A stretch of 47,909 nucleotides of DNA, from the NCBI GenBank assembly GCA_018901655.1, contig JAHIEG010000019.1, positions 1 to 47,909 of the forward strand. The letters are read 5' to 3'. Of this stretch, positions 1-9,293 are shown piece by piece. This DNA comes from Nanobdellota archaeon. GTDB taxonomy: Archaea; Aenigmatarchaeota; Aenigmatarchaeia; Aenigmatarchaeales; Aenigmatarchaeaceae. How positions within the stretch are numbered: the stretch's first letter is position 1; the number at the start of each line of letters is the position of its first letter. The position numbers and the translations under genes are program-made. The notes beneath the pieces are model-generated. The model did not search any database and was not told the origin of the DNA. It saw only the letters and a list, made by a program, of their open reading frames with translations.

Positions 1-147
1 ATCTAATTGTCCACCAATCTGATCGTCTGTTGAATCACTAACTGTTCCAAATAAATCTACTGACCATGCATAAGCAAGACCAATTATAGCTACTGTTATA
101 ACTACAATCAACACCGTTGCCAGCACAGCTGATATTCCTTTTTTCAT
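1..147 (-). CDS. Type IV pilin/archaellin-like protein, N-terminal part (runs off the window edge)
   Basis: Reverse-strand translation MKKGISAVLATVLIVVITVAIIGLAYAWSVDLFGTVSDSTDDQIGGQLD: short basic leader plus hydrophobic helix typical of class III signal peptides. Confidence 0.7.
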   Translation of the reverse strand, partial: MKKGISAVLATVLIVVITVAIIGLAYAWSVDLFGTVSDSTDDQIGGQLD

Positions 148-208
148 TTAAATCACTAAGAACTAATTAGAAAGACGGTTATATAAAATTACCTAGATAA
201 TTATTATT

Positions 209-625
209 ATGAGAAAACCTAAATTTTTATATCATGGAAGTGCAAAGGAATTAATTGGAAATAAATTAATACCGAAAAAAGCAAAAGATTTAGGAAAGAA
301 ATCAGAAAATTTACATACAGCTGTATATGCAACAAAGAAAAAACAAATAGCAATTGCAATGGCCATAATAAGTTGTAGAGGTGTTTACAAATCTAGTTTA
401 TCTTTTAACAAATCATCTAAGAGTAAAACATATGGTACTATACATATAGGATGGCCAAAACAAGAATACATCTATCTATATACGTTATCTTCTAAAACTT
501 TCAAACCAACTGATAAACGGGGACTTCAGTGGATTTCAGAAAAAGCAGTTAAGCCAGAAAAAATAGATAAATTATTAGTAAAAGACTATATTAAATTAGT
601 AAAAAAAGTAAACAAAAAAGAATAA
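209..625 (+). CDS. Small protein with possible ADP-ribosyltransferase-like fold (LYHGS...VYAT motifs)
   Basis: ORF 138 aa; N-terminal FLYHGS, AVYAT and C-terminal QWIS motifs. Confidence 0.5.
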   Translation: MRKPKFLYHGSAKELIGNKLIPKKAKDLGKKSENLHTAVYATKKKQIAIAMAIISCRGVYKSSLSFNKSSKSKTYGTIHIGWPKQEYIYLYTLSSKTFKPTDKRGLQWISEKAVKPEKIDKLLVKDYIKLVKKVNKKE

Positions 626-662
626 AAAATCAATGGATTTCAAATAAGGTTTTAGATCAAAA

Positions 663-2300
663 TTACGTCATACCCGGCATTCCCATTCCACCCATTCCTG
701 GAGGCATACCCTGTGGCATTTGTGGTTGCTTTGAAGAACCACCTGCAATTATATCATCAATTCTTAAAATCATTTCTGCTACTTCTCCAGCTGATTTAAT
801 TGCTTGTGTTTTGATTTTCAAAGGTTCAATTACACCTTTTTCTAACATGTCTACTATTTTTCCAGTATAAACATCAATACCATAAGTTGATTTTCCTTCA
901 TCATGTGCTGATCGTAATTGAACTAACATATCAATTGGATCTAATCCAGCATTTTCTGCAAGTGTTCGTGGAATAATTTCCATTGCTTCTGCAAATGCAA
1001 CTATTGCTAATTGTTCTCTTCCAGAATAACTTTGTGCAAATTTCAAAAGACCTTTTGAAACAGCTTCTTCTGGACTACCTCCTCCTGCAACTATTTTCCC
1101 AATTTCTAATGCAGATGAGATTCCTCTTATTGCATCTTGCATTGCTCTTTCTACTTCTTCAACAACATGTTCTGTCCCACCTCTTATTAGAATTGAAACA
1201 GCTTTTGGATCTTTACATTCTCTAATAAATATCATTTCTTCGCCAGCAACTTTTTTCTCTTCAACTAATCCAGCAAATCCTAAATCACTTTCAGATAAAT
1301 CATTTAAACTCATAGCAATTTTTCCACCTGTTGCTCTTGCTAATTTCTCCATATCAGATTTCTTTACTCTTCGTAAAACCATAATTCCTTTTTTTGCTAA
1401 ATAATGTTGTGCCATGTCATCAATTCCTTTTTGACAAAATAAAACAGTACAATTACTGTTAGCAACTTTTTCAACCATTCCTTTCAAAATCTTATCTTCT
1501 TGGTCTAAGAAACTTTGTAATTGTTCTGGACTTGTTATTTGAATTCTTGCTTCAGTTTCAGTTTTATCCATTTCTAATGGAATATCAATTAATGCAATTT
1601 TTGCGTCTTTAACAGATTTTGGCATGCCTGGGTGGACAACTTCTTTGTCAATTATTAAGCCCATGATTAATTCTGTATCTTCAATTGATCCACCTTGTTT
1701 CTTTTCGATTTTAATATTTTCTGGGTCATAATCAGATACAGTTGTTATTGCTTCAACTGAGATATTTGCTAAATGGTCTGAAGCTTTTTCAGAACTTTTT
1801 CCAGTCATTGCGGTTATAGCAATTTTTGTTAAATTTTCTTTATCTCCTACATTAATATCTATTGAAATATCATTTAAAATTTCTAATGCTTTTATTTTTG
1901 CGTATTTGTATCCTTTTGTTATTACAGTAGAATGTATATTTTGATCTAGCAAACCTTCAGCTTTTTTTAATAATTCACCTGCTATTATTGCTGCTGTAGT
2001 TGTTCCATCTCCAACTTCTTCATCTTGAGTTTTTGCTACTTCGACTAACATTTTAGCTGCTGGATGTTCAATTTGCATTTCTTCAAGAATTGTAACTCCA
2101 TCATTAGTTATTATAATATCACCCATAGAATCTACAATCATCTTATCCATACCTTTTGGACCAAGGGTTGTTCTTACTGCATCTGCTACTGCTTTAGCTG
2201 CTGCTATGTTAGCATATTGTGCACCCCTATTCATTGATTTGAATGCACCTTCTGGTAAGACATAAATTGGTTGATTTGAATTTTGATTCATTGTAGCCAC
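663..2300 (-). CDS. thsA: Thermosome subunit (group II chaperonin)
   Basis: [28 protein letters not shown] and [13 protein letters not shown] motifs, GGM-rich C-terminus. Confidence 0.98.
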   Translation of the reverse strand: MATMNQNSNQPIYVLPEGAFKSMNRGAQYANIAAAKAVADAVRTTLGPKGMDKMIVDSMGDIIITNDGVTILEEMQIEHPAAKMLVEVAKTQDEEVGDGTTTAAIIAGELLKKAEGLLDQNIHSTVITKGYKYAKIKALEILNDISIDINVGDKENLTKIAITAMTGKSSEKASDHLANISVEAITTVSDYDPENIKIEKKQGGSIEDTELIMGLIIDKEVVHPGMPKSVKDAKIALIDIPLEMDKTETEARIQITSPEQLQSFLDQEDKILKGMVEKVANSNCTVLFCQKGIDDMAQHYLAKKGIMVLRRVKKSDMEKLARATGGKIAMSLNDLSESDLGFAGLVEEKKVAGEEMIFIRECKDPKAVSILIRGGTEHVVEEVERAMQDAIRGISSALEIGKIVAGGGSPEEAVSKGLLKFAQSYSGREQLAIVAFAEAMEIIPRTLAENAGLDPIDMLVQLRSAHDEGKSTYGIDVYTGKIVDMLEKGVIEPLKIKTQAIKSAGEVAEMILRIDDIIAGGSSKQPQMPQGMPPGMGGMGMPGMT

Positions 2301-2346
2301 CTAATAAAGATTAGTATCAAATGAAACCTTTTAAGCTTAACTATTT

Positions 2347-2841
2347 ATGAAAGTTCAATTAAGTATTAGCATGAAAAAATCAATAAGAAAAGGATTTGGT
2401 TTTGGACTAACATCAGGAATAATAACAACTCTTGGAATAATTGTCGGTCTAGCTTATGGTACTAATTCTAAAATCGCGGTTCTTGGAGGCATTCTTGTTA
2501 TAGCTATAGCTGATGCTTTGTCAGACTCGTTAGGTATTCATATTTCAGAAGAATCAAATGGGATAGCTAAAAAAGAGATATGGGAATCTACAATTTCTAC
2601 GTTTGTAACAAAATTTATAGTTGCATTATCATTTGTTGTTCCAGTATTTTTATTATCTTTAGTCGGTGCAGTTATTGTAAGTATTATCTGGGGCCTTTCT
2701 TTGATAGTAGGTTTTAGTTTTTATATTTCTAAGAAAAATCAAATTAAATCATACAAATCAGTTTTAGAACATTTAACAATTGCAATACTTGTTATAATTA
2801 TAACTTATTATCTTGGAACTTGGGTTTCAACATTTGGTTAA
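2347..2841 (+). CDS. VIT1/CCC1-like membrane protein
   Basis: KGFGFGLTSGIITTLGIIVGLAYGT...IADALSDSLGIHISEES, multiple TM helices. Confidence 0.7.
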   Translation: MKVQLSISMKKSIRKGFGFGLTSGIITTLGIIVGLAYGTNSKIAVLGGILVIAIADALSDSLGIHISEESNGIAKKEIWESTISTFVTKFIVALSFVVPVFLLSLVGAVIVSIIWGLSLIVGFSFYISKKNQIKSYKSVLEHLTIAILVIIITYYLGTWVSTFG

Positions 2842-3219
2842 TTATTTTAGAAGTTCTTTTGCTTTTATTAAATCATCAACTTTGAAAGCAACGTGTGCTG
2901 TTCCTTGATCTCGATCCATTAAAAAAACAGATTCAATATTAATATTTAGATTAGACATTGCTCTAGCAACTTTAGCTATTTCACCTGGCTTATCTAATAA
3001 ATGTACTAGAACAATTTCATGTTCTCTAAACTCAAGTCCAGCATCTTTTAGAGCATCTCTTGTTACTTCTTCATCATCTGTAACAATTTTAATTACTCCA
3101 CCACTTTCTTTAGTATCTGTAGCTATTGCTTTGATATTTACTCTTGATTGTGCTAGTACATCTGTAACTGTAGCTAGACATCCAATTTTATTTGCAACCG
3201 AAATTTCGAATTGTCTCAT
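2842..3219 (-). CDS. ACT domain protein
   Basis: Two ACT-like repeats (ISVANKIGCLATVTDVLAQSRVNIKAIATD; VLVHLLDKPGEIAKVARAMSNLNINIESVF). Confidence 0.85.
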   Translation of the reverse strand: MRQFEISVANKIGCLATVTDVLAQSRVNIKAIATDTKESGGVIKIVTDDEEVTRDALKDAGLEFREHEIVLVHLLDKPGEIAKVARAMSNLNINIESVFLMDRDQGTAHVAFKVDDLIKAKELLK

Positions 3220-3279
3220 ACTAATAGTATGGTTAGTAAGACATTTAAATTATGCTAGTCTTACTTAATAGTAACCAAT

Positions 3280-3330
3280 GGGCTCGTAACTCAGCCCGAT
3301 TACCCTTCTTTTTGAGTTCTGGAATAAGTA
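3280..3330 (+). other. tRNA 5'-half-like sequence (remnant or split-tRNA candidate)
   Basis: GGGCTCGTAACTCAGCCCGATTA resembles an acceptor plus D-arm start; a TATA-like ATTTAAATT lies about 33 nt upstream; no matching 3' half (CGAGCCC) recognised nearby. Confidence 0.2.
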
Positions 3331-3356
3331 AATATAATTAACTATCTAATGTAAGT

Positions 3357-4139
3357 ATGCAAGTCGGTTTTGATAATTGTAAGAGATATTACAGTTCTAA
3401 AGACAAGAAGAAAGATATTGTTATTCCAATAGAAATGACAGAAGATTTAGCTGAAGATATTGGAATTCATATTGGTGACGGGAGCATGTATCTAAATAAA
3501 AATGGTGGATATGCTATTAGTTGTTTTGGAGATGCGGTTGAAGATAAAGAACATTATTTAAAAAGAATAATGCCATTAAAACAGAAATTATTTAATTTGC
3601 CAATAAAGATTAGCGGAAGAAAAGATGTATTTGGATTTACCATTTGCTCAAAAGCACTGTACCGCTTTTATCTTTCTTTTGGAATCCCAACAGGATCAAA
3701 GGCAAAATCAATTTGTGTACCAGATATAATTAAGAAATCTTACAAAAATATAAAATTTGCTTTCCTCAGAGGACTTGCAGATACTGATTTTTCATTAATG
3801 TTTAAAGCAAAGAGTGCTAAACATGAAAGGCATTACTATCCTACGATTTCAGCTTCTTTCGCAAGCAAGAAATTAGTTAAAGATATAATAGAGATTTTAG
3901 ATGAAATGAATTTTAAAACAGCATTTACAGAATCTTCTGGAAAAAGACTCGGTAAAATCCATAAGTGTTATAGATTAGATATTAATGGTCGGGAAAATTT
4001 AGAGAGATGGATGGGATTAATAGGTTTTAATAATCCAAAGCATTATACTAAATATTTAATCTGGAAAAAGTTTGGTTTTTGTAAACCTAAAACAACATTA
4101 GAACAAAGAAGACGATTTCTAGAAAATCAATATATTTAA
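3357..4139 (+). CDS. Free-standing LAGLIDADG-type homing endonuclease-like protein
   Basis: Two LAGLIDADG-like helices: LAEDIGIHIGDGSMY and FLRGLADTDFSLMF. Confidence 0.75.
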   Translation: MQVGFDNCKRYYSSKDKKKDIVIPIEMTEDLAEDIGIHIGDGSMYLNKNGGYAISCFGDAVEDKEHYLKRIMPLKQKLFNLPIKISGRKDVFGFTICSKALYRFYLSFGIPTGSKAKSICVPDIIKKSYKNIKFAFLRGLADTDFSLMFKAKSAKHERHYYPTISASFASKKLVKDIIEILDEMNFKTAFTESSGKRLGKIHKCYRLDINGRENLERWMGLIGFNNPKHYTKYLIWKKFGFCKPKTTLEQRRRFLENQYI

Positions 4140-4165
4140 AAGATGTTATACTATTCTATATCTAT

Positions 4166-4282
4166 GGGCGGGTGGCGCAGCCTGGTTAGTCGTGCCTGTC
4201 TTATAAAGAGGCGTTAGTCTCTTTTGCGGCAAACCTTCGTAAAAGCAGGAGGTCGGGAGTTCAAATCTCCCTCCGCCCACCA
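4166..4282 (+). tRNA. Intron-containing tRNA, probably tRNA-Ile(UAU), encoded CCA
   Basis: Acceptor GGGCGGG/TCCGCCC, T-arm GGGAG-TTCAAAT-CTCCC, anticodon stem CCTGT/GCAGG with loop CTTATA+A interrupted by about 36 nt; ACCA end. Confidence 0.75.
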
Positions 4283-4284
4283 TT

Positions 4285-4536
4285 GTGATTACCATGATTC
4301 ATAAACACATAAAAAAACATGTAATAAAGCATAAGAAAAAATATACTAGATTTATTCTGTATTTCTTAATACTGTTAACATTTGGAGTTATAGAAGATGT
4401 TACTGCAGTATATTTAACAACTGGCGAAGATATGATGGAAGTCATTGGTGTAGCTGTGCTACTTTCATTTATCTTTACAGTAATAGGTGAAGGAATAGAA
4501 TTAATTTATGAGCGAGGAAAAAAGTTTAAGAAATAA
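4285..4536 (+). CDS. Small membrane protein
   Basis: 83 aa ORF with two predicted TM segments directly after the tRNA. Confidence 0.6.
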   Translation: MITMIHKHIKKHVIKHKKKYTRFILYFLILLTFGVIEDVTAVYLTTGEDMMEVIGVAVLLSFIFTVIGEGIELIYERGKKFKK

Positions 4537-4846
4537 TTTTCTTTTCTCTTACTAGTCTACAAATAATGCACATTTCTTCAGAACCAGTGCTATGTTCAAT
4601 TTCTCCTGATGCCATTCTTCCAGCTAAAGTTTTGATTGCTTTTTTTATTTCAACATCATTTAATAGAGCATTTGTTTTAGATCCCCTTCTTGCTCTTGTA
4701 TATTGTGAAACAGCTGCTTGGGAAACTCCTAATTTTAATGCAGTTTTTCCTTGGGTTAATTCATATTTTTCCATTAATTCCATTGCTAATAATGCTCTTA
4801 TTGCTGGAAGGGTATTTTGAGAAACCATTTCACAATGTGTTTTCAT
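4526..4846 (-). CDS. XRE-like HTH transcriptional regulator with C-terminal Cys pair
   Basis: LTQGKTALKLGVSQAAVSQYTRARRG HTH; CIIC at C-terminus. Confidence 0.75.
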   Translation of the reverse strand: MKTHCEMVSQNTLPAIRALLAMELMEKYELTQGKTALKLGVSQAAVSQYTRARRGSKTNALLNDVEIKKAIKTLAGRMASGEIEHSTGSEEMCIICRLVREKKIIS

Positions 4847-4932
4847 ATAACACTGTTATATTTAAAAGAATATAAACCTTAGTTATTTACTGATAGTATT
4901 AATTTATATACTTTTCGGTAGTAATAATTAAT

Positions 4933-5370
4933 ATGACACCACCAATACCAATCAATGATTTTAATGAAAGAAAACCAGATGAATATTATGAAAGGGTAAA
5001 TAAGGCTTTAAGCGTATATACATTTTTAAAGAATAATACTTCCATGGCTTATTCAGACGATGAGTTAGGGTTTTTAATTTGTCGAGGATTCCCAGATGAT
5101 CATGAAGAACTTTTAATGACATATAATAGTGAATTGAAGGAGATGGAAAAAACAGAAGCAAAAGAAGCCATGATGACATATTCTAAAATATATTTAGAAG
5201 CTTTTAATGGATTCAATTCATTAAAAGATGAGAAACGTAATATTCCAGACGAATATCCAGAAATAGTCAATGTAGATGAAATTTCTATTGCGATAAAGAA
5301 TTTGGATGGTAGACAATATTTTACACTTCGTAGTAATTTAAGTAATTTAAGCAATTTAAATAACTTATAA
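4933..5370 (+). CDS. Hypothetical protein
   Basis: 145 aa ORF; TATA-like element upstream; ends in SNLSNLSNLNNL repeat. Confidence 0.55.
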   Translation: MTPPIPINDFNERKPDEYYERVNKALSVYTFLKNNTSMAYSDDELGFLICRGFPDDHEELLMTYNSELKEMEKTEAKEAMMTYSKIYLEAFNGFNSLKDEKRNIPDEYPEIVNVDEISIAIKNLDGRQYFTLRSNLSNLSNLNNL

Positions 5371-5393
5371 ATGTAAAGAAATAATTTATTTCT

Positions 5394-6197
5394 ATGAAAC
5401 CAGACTGTATTTTAATCAGAGTAGGAGAACAGGCTCTAAAATCAGATCAAGTCCTTACAATATTTGAAAAACTTTTAATACGAAATATGAAAGCTGCTTT
5501 GAAAGATATTGATTATAAATTAGTAAGAGAAAGAAATCGATTTTTTATATTTAGTAAAGATAATAAAAAAGTAGTAGAAAGATTAAAAATGGTTTTTGGA
5601 ATAACTTCTTTATCACCATGTTATGTAACTAATGCTAATATTGAAGACATACAAGAACTTTCTAAAAAAATTTTTAAACCTAAAGGAACATTTGCTATTC
5701 GAGCTAGAAGAGCAGGTTCACATAAATTTACATCTCAGGATATTGCACAAAAAGTGGGCTATATTATAAATGCACCAGCTAATCTTAGTAATCCTGATTC
5801 AGAATTGTTTATCGAGTGTAGACAAAATAAAGCTTATGTTTTTACTGAAAAAATTTTAGGAATAGGTGGTTTACCTTTAGGAAGCGCTGGTAAAATATTT
5901 AGTTATCTTGAAAATAAACAAGATCTTATAGCAGCATGGCTATTAGCTAGAAGAGGATGTCAAATAACAGTTCTCGGTTCAAATAAAACACTTTTTAAGA
6001 AATTAGAAAAGTGGCATATTGGAATTAAATTAGAAGTAGAAAGTCATATGCCTAAGGATTTTGAAGAAACAGGAATCGGAATGGGGGAACAAACTTATCA
6101 GGAATTAAAAGGTGTACCAGATTTATTGATTTTAAGACCACTGGTAGGTTTCAAAGAAGATAAGATTAATGACATTTTAACCCAAATTGGTGGGTAA
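5394..6197 (+). CDS. ThiI-like THUMP protein with degenerate/truncated PP-loop domain
   Basis: ILIRVGEQALKS N-terminus, THUMP region, GIGGLPLGSAGKIFSYLENKQDLIAAWLLARRGCQ aligns with the ThiI PP-loop entry but lacks SGGxDS. Confidence 0.75.
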   Translation: MKPDCILIRVGEQALKSDQVLTIFEKLLIRNMKAALKDIDYKLVRERNRFFIFSKDNKKVVERLKMVFGITSLSPCYVTNANIEDIQELSKKIFKPKGTFAIRARRAGSHKFTSQDIAQKVGYIINAPANLSNPDSELFIECRQNKAYVFTEKILGIGGLPLGSAGKIFSYLENKQDLIAAWLLARRGCQITVLGSNKTLFKKLEKWHIGIKLEVESHMPKDFEETGIGMGEQTYQELKGVPDLLILRPLVGFKEDKINDILTQIGG

Positions 6198-6353
6198 GTA
6201 GACATGTGGTGTTATAACTACCTCATAGTAAAGCTTTAAATATCTTTGTATACCACTATAGTACAGGTAAAGAAGTCTATTACATATCAGTAATAAAGCT
6301 TAAATAACCTAAAAAGACCATATAGATTATAATAATACGGTGGTGATTAAAAA

Positions 6354-7151
6354 ATGGTAGCAACACAAAAAGCAATGGATGCATTGAAGCAGATAGGATT
6401 GAACCTTTATGAGAGAAAATTATGGGTATCATTACTATCAAGAGGAACATCAACTGCGGGTGAGTTATCTAGTTTAGCAAAAGTACCACATTCTAGAACA
6501 TATGATGTTTTAGAAACATTATCTGAAAAAGGATTTGTAATAGTTCAAAATGCTAAACCATTAAAATATGTTGCTATTGATCCATCAGAAGCATTTGAAA
6601 GAGCTAAGAAAAAGATAAGAACCGATGCAGATGGTATGGCTGATAGAATTTCAGAATTCCAAAAATCTCCAGTAATTAAAGAATTAAGTAAGATTTTTAA
6701 AGATGGTATGTCACTTGTTGAACCTGGTGAAATGATTGGATCTTTAAAAGGTCGACATGCAATGCACGGTCAATTAGAAACAATGTTTAAAAACGCAAAA
6801 TTAGATGTTTCAATTATGACAACTTCTTCAGGATTAAATGAGTTACATAGTAATCATGCAGATATTTTAAGAAAAGCTGCAGCAAGAGGAGTAAATATCA
6901 GAATAGCAGCATCACATTCTAAAGATTCAGCAAAAGCACATGAAGAATTAAGTAAATTTGCTGAAATTAAAAATGTTGGAAAAGCAGGAATAGGAAGATT
7001 TGCAATAGTAGATGGAAACCATGTTGTATTTTCATTAACAGATGATAAGAAAACACATCCAACACAAGATCTTTCATTTTGGGCGCAATCTTCACATGCA
7101 GCAAAAGAGACACTTGGTCCAATGTTTGATGCAATGTGGAAAGGATTATGA
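6354..7151 (+). CDS. TrmB family transcriptional regulator
   Basis: GLNLYERKLWVSLLSRGTSTAGELSSLAKVPHSRTYDVLETLSEKGFV winged helix. Confidence 0.85.
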   Translation: MVATQKAMDALKQIGLNLYERKLWVSLLSRGTSTAGELSSLAKVPHSRTYDVLETLSEKGFVIVQNAKPLKYVAIDPSEAFERAKKKIRTDADGMADRISEFQKSPVIKELSKIFKDGMSLVEPGEMIGSLKGRHAMHGQLETMFKNAKLDVSIMTTSSGLNELHSNHADILRKAAARGVNIRIAASHSKDSAKAHEELSKFAEIKNVGKAGIGRFAIVDGNHVVFSLTDDKKTHPTQDLSFWAQSSHAAKETLGPMFDAMWKGL

Positions 7152-7162
7152 GTTGAAATTAT

Positions 7163-7393
7163 ATGAAAGATAGTACCAAAAATATAGGATTGGTAGCAGC
7201 ATCTATTTGTGCTATACCTATAACATATTTTGCTTCAGATTATATGATAGAAACAGCTGTTACAGGTGGACCAGGATTTTATTACACAGTGGGAAGTATT
7301 ATTGGAGCTGAACTAATTGGTGCTGGTATTGGAATAAAAAATTTATTTGGAAATGTTAAAGAACACTTATATCAAAATACGATAAATGTATAA
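7163..7393 (+). CDS. Small membrane protein
   Basis: 76 aa ORF with two hydrophobic segments, close behind the TrmB gene. Confidence 0.5.
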   Translation: MKDSTKNIGLVAASICAIPITYFASDYMIETAVTGGPGFYYTVGSIIGAELIGAGIGIKNLFGNVKEHLYQNTINV

Positions 7394-7425
7394 TCTTTTT
7401 ATCTTATACTTTCTAATTTATTTTT

Positions 7426-8025
7426 ATGCTAGATAGCATTATCACTTGGACACTTGATATAATATTTTCATTTGGTTATCTTGGAATATTTGCATTAATG
7501 TTTTTAGAAGGGATAATAGTTATAATTCCAAGTGAAGCACTTTTACTTTTTGCAGGCTATCTTGTTTATATTGAAAAATTTAATTTTTTAGCTGTTGTTC
7601 TATATTCAACTCTTGGAAGTATGGGAGTAGCAATGCTATATTATTGGCTTGCACTCAAAGGAAGAAGAATAATTGAAAAACATGGTAAGAAACTTTTTAT
7701 AAAAAAACAAGATGTTATTAAATCTGAAAAATGGTTTAAAAAACATGGAGAGATAACGGTTTTTCTTTTAAGATTTGTTCCTGGTTTTAGATCGGTGATA
7801 TCAATTCCAGCAGGATTAGCAAAAATGGAAATTAAAAAATTTATAACTTATACATTTTTAGGTTCTCTTATATGGAATAGTGTTCTTTGTTATGTTGGTT
7901 TATCATTAGGAGAAAGTTGGACAGCATTTTTTGAATTGTTAAATCAATATGAAATTTATATAATAACAATAGTAGGTTTATTGATTTTATTTTATTTTTG
8001 GAAAACTAAGAATAAGTCGCATTAA
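7426..8025 (+). CDS. DedA/SNARE-associated family membrane protein
   Basis: FLEGIIVIIPSEALLLFAGYLV...FLLRFVPGFRSVISIPAGLAKM. Confidence 0.9.
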   Translation: MLDSIITWTLDIIFSFGYLGIFALMFLEGIIVIIPSEALLLFAGYLVYIEKFNFLAVVLYSTLGSMGVAMLYYWLALKGRRIIEKHGKKLFIKKQDVIKSEKWFKKHGEITVFLLRFVPGFRSVISIPAGLAKMEIKKFITYTFLGSLIWNSVLCYVGLSLGESWTAFFELLNQYEIYIITIVGLLILFYFWKTKNKSH

Positions 8026-8041
8026 TTAAAATTATAAAATA

Positions 8042-9247
8042 TTATTTTTTCTCTTTAATTTCTTCTAGAATTTGTTCAATAAAGTCTTCTGGTTTGACAT
8101 TGAATTTAACTTTTCCATTTCTTCCTCTAATAGCCAAGGTTTCTTTTTCTTCTTCCTTATCACCGCAAGTTATAATATAAGGTATTTTTTGTAATTCTGC
8201 GTCCATTACTTTAGATGACATGGTGTTTGATTCATAATCTTCGTCAACACGAATTCCGAATTTTTTCAATCCTTCTGAAATCTTTTTAGAATATTCTATG
8301 TTTCTATCTGTAAATGAAAGTATCCTAACTTGAACTGGTGCTAACCATGTTGGAAAGTCACCATTATAGTGTTCAATTAAAATACCAAAAAATCTTTCTA
8401 ATGCTCCATATATTACTCGATGTATCATAATTGGTTGATGTTCAGTATTATCTTCACCAGCATATTTTAAATTAAATCTTTCTGGTAAATTAAAATCTAA
8501 TTGTATTGTTCCACATTGCCATGTTTTACCTGTAGAATCTTTAATGTGAAAATCAATTTTTGGTCCATAAAATGCGCCATCGCCTTCATTTAATTCATAT
8601 TTCATTTTTTTCTCTTCTAAAACTTTTTTTAATATTCCTTCAGCCATTTCCCATATTTCATTTGAACCAACTGCTTTTTCGGGCTTTGTGCTTAATTCAA
8701 TTTTAACATCTTTAAAACCAAATACTTTATACATTGATAGTGTGAGATCTATTATTCTAATTATTTCAGATTCAACTTGGTTTTCAGTACAAAATATATG
8801 AGCATCATCTTGTGTTATTTTTACAACTCTAAATAATCCTGTTAGGTTTCCAGATAATTCATTTCGGTAAACAGTTCCCATTTCTCCCATTCTAATTGGT
8901 AAATCGCGATAGCTTTTTTTACTTGATTTATAGATAAACATATGGCCAGGACAATTCATTGGTTTAATAGCATATTCTTCATCTTCTTTTTTTGTAATAA
9001 ACATATTTTCTTTAAAATAGTCCCAATGCCCAGATATTTGCCACGTATTTGATTTATAAATATTTGGGGTGTTTACAAAAACATAGCCTGCTTTCTTATG
9101 TTCTTCTTCCCAGAAATCTCGAAGAATATTTAATATTATTGTTCCTTTTGGATGGAATAAAGGTAGACCTGGTCCAGCATCCTCATTAATGCTAAACAGA
9201 TCTAATTGCTTACCTATTTTTCTATGATCTACTTCAGTCATATCCAT
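8042..9247 (-). CDS. thrS: Threonyl-tRNA synthetase, catalytic and anticodon-binding domains only
   Basis: Class II motifs (KPMNCPGHMFIYKS, YRNELSGNLTGLFRVVKITQDDAHIF, PIMIHRVIYGALERFFGILIEHYNGDFPTWLAPVQV); start trimmed to M19 of the supplied ORF because the longer ORF overlaps the tRNA-Gln gene. Confidence 0.95.
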   Translation of the reverse strand: MDMTEVDHRKIGKQLDLFSINEDAGPGLPLFHPKGTIILNILRDFWEEEHKKAGYVFVNTPNIYKSNTWQISGHWDYFKENMFITKKEDEEYAIKPMNCPGHMFIYKSSKKSYRDLPIRMGEMGTVYRNELSGNLTGLFRVVKITQDDAHIFCTENQVESEIIRIIDLTLSMYKVFGFKDVKIELSTKPEKAVGSNEIWEMAEGILKKVLEEKKMKYELNEGDGAFYGPKIDFHIKDSTGKTWQCGTIQLDFNLPERFNLKYAGEDNTEHQPIMIHRVIYGALERFFGILIEHYNGDFPTWLAPVQVRILSFTDRNIEYSKKISEGLKKFGIRVDEDYESNTMSSKVMDAELQKIPYIITCGDKEEEKETLAIRGRNGKVKFNVKPEDFIEQILEEIKEKK

Positions 9248-9293
9248 CACGTATATATTACTTAAATATTGTAACAATATAAATATTAAGTAT

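Noticed and set aside
983-1225. 80-aa ORF antisense to the thermosome gene
   Set aside because: Low-complexity L-rich translation that mirrors the coding strand; no independent evidence.
3357-4139. Intein interpretation of the LAGLIDADG ORF
   Set aside because: No host-protein extein sequence in frame and no recognisable splicing-block residues at the ends; better read as a free-standing protein.
4566-4875. Plus-strand ORFs opposite the HTH regulator
   Set aside because: Antisense to a protein with a recognisable HTH; no support.
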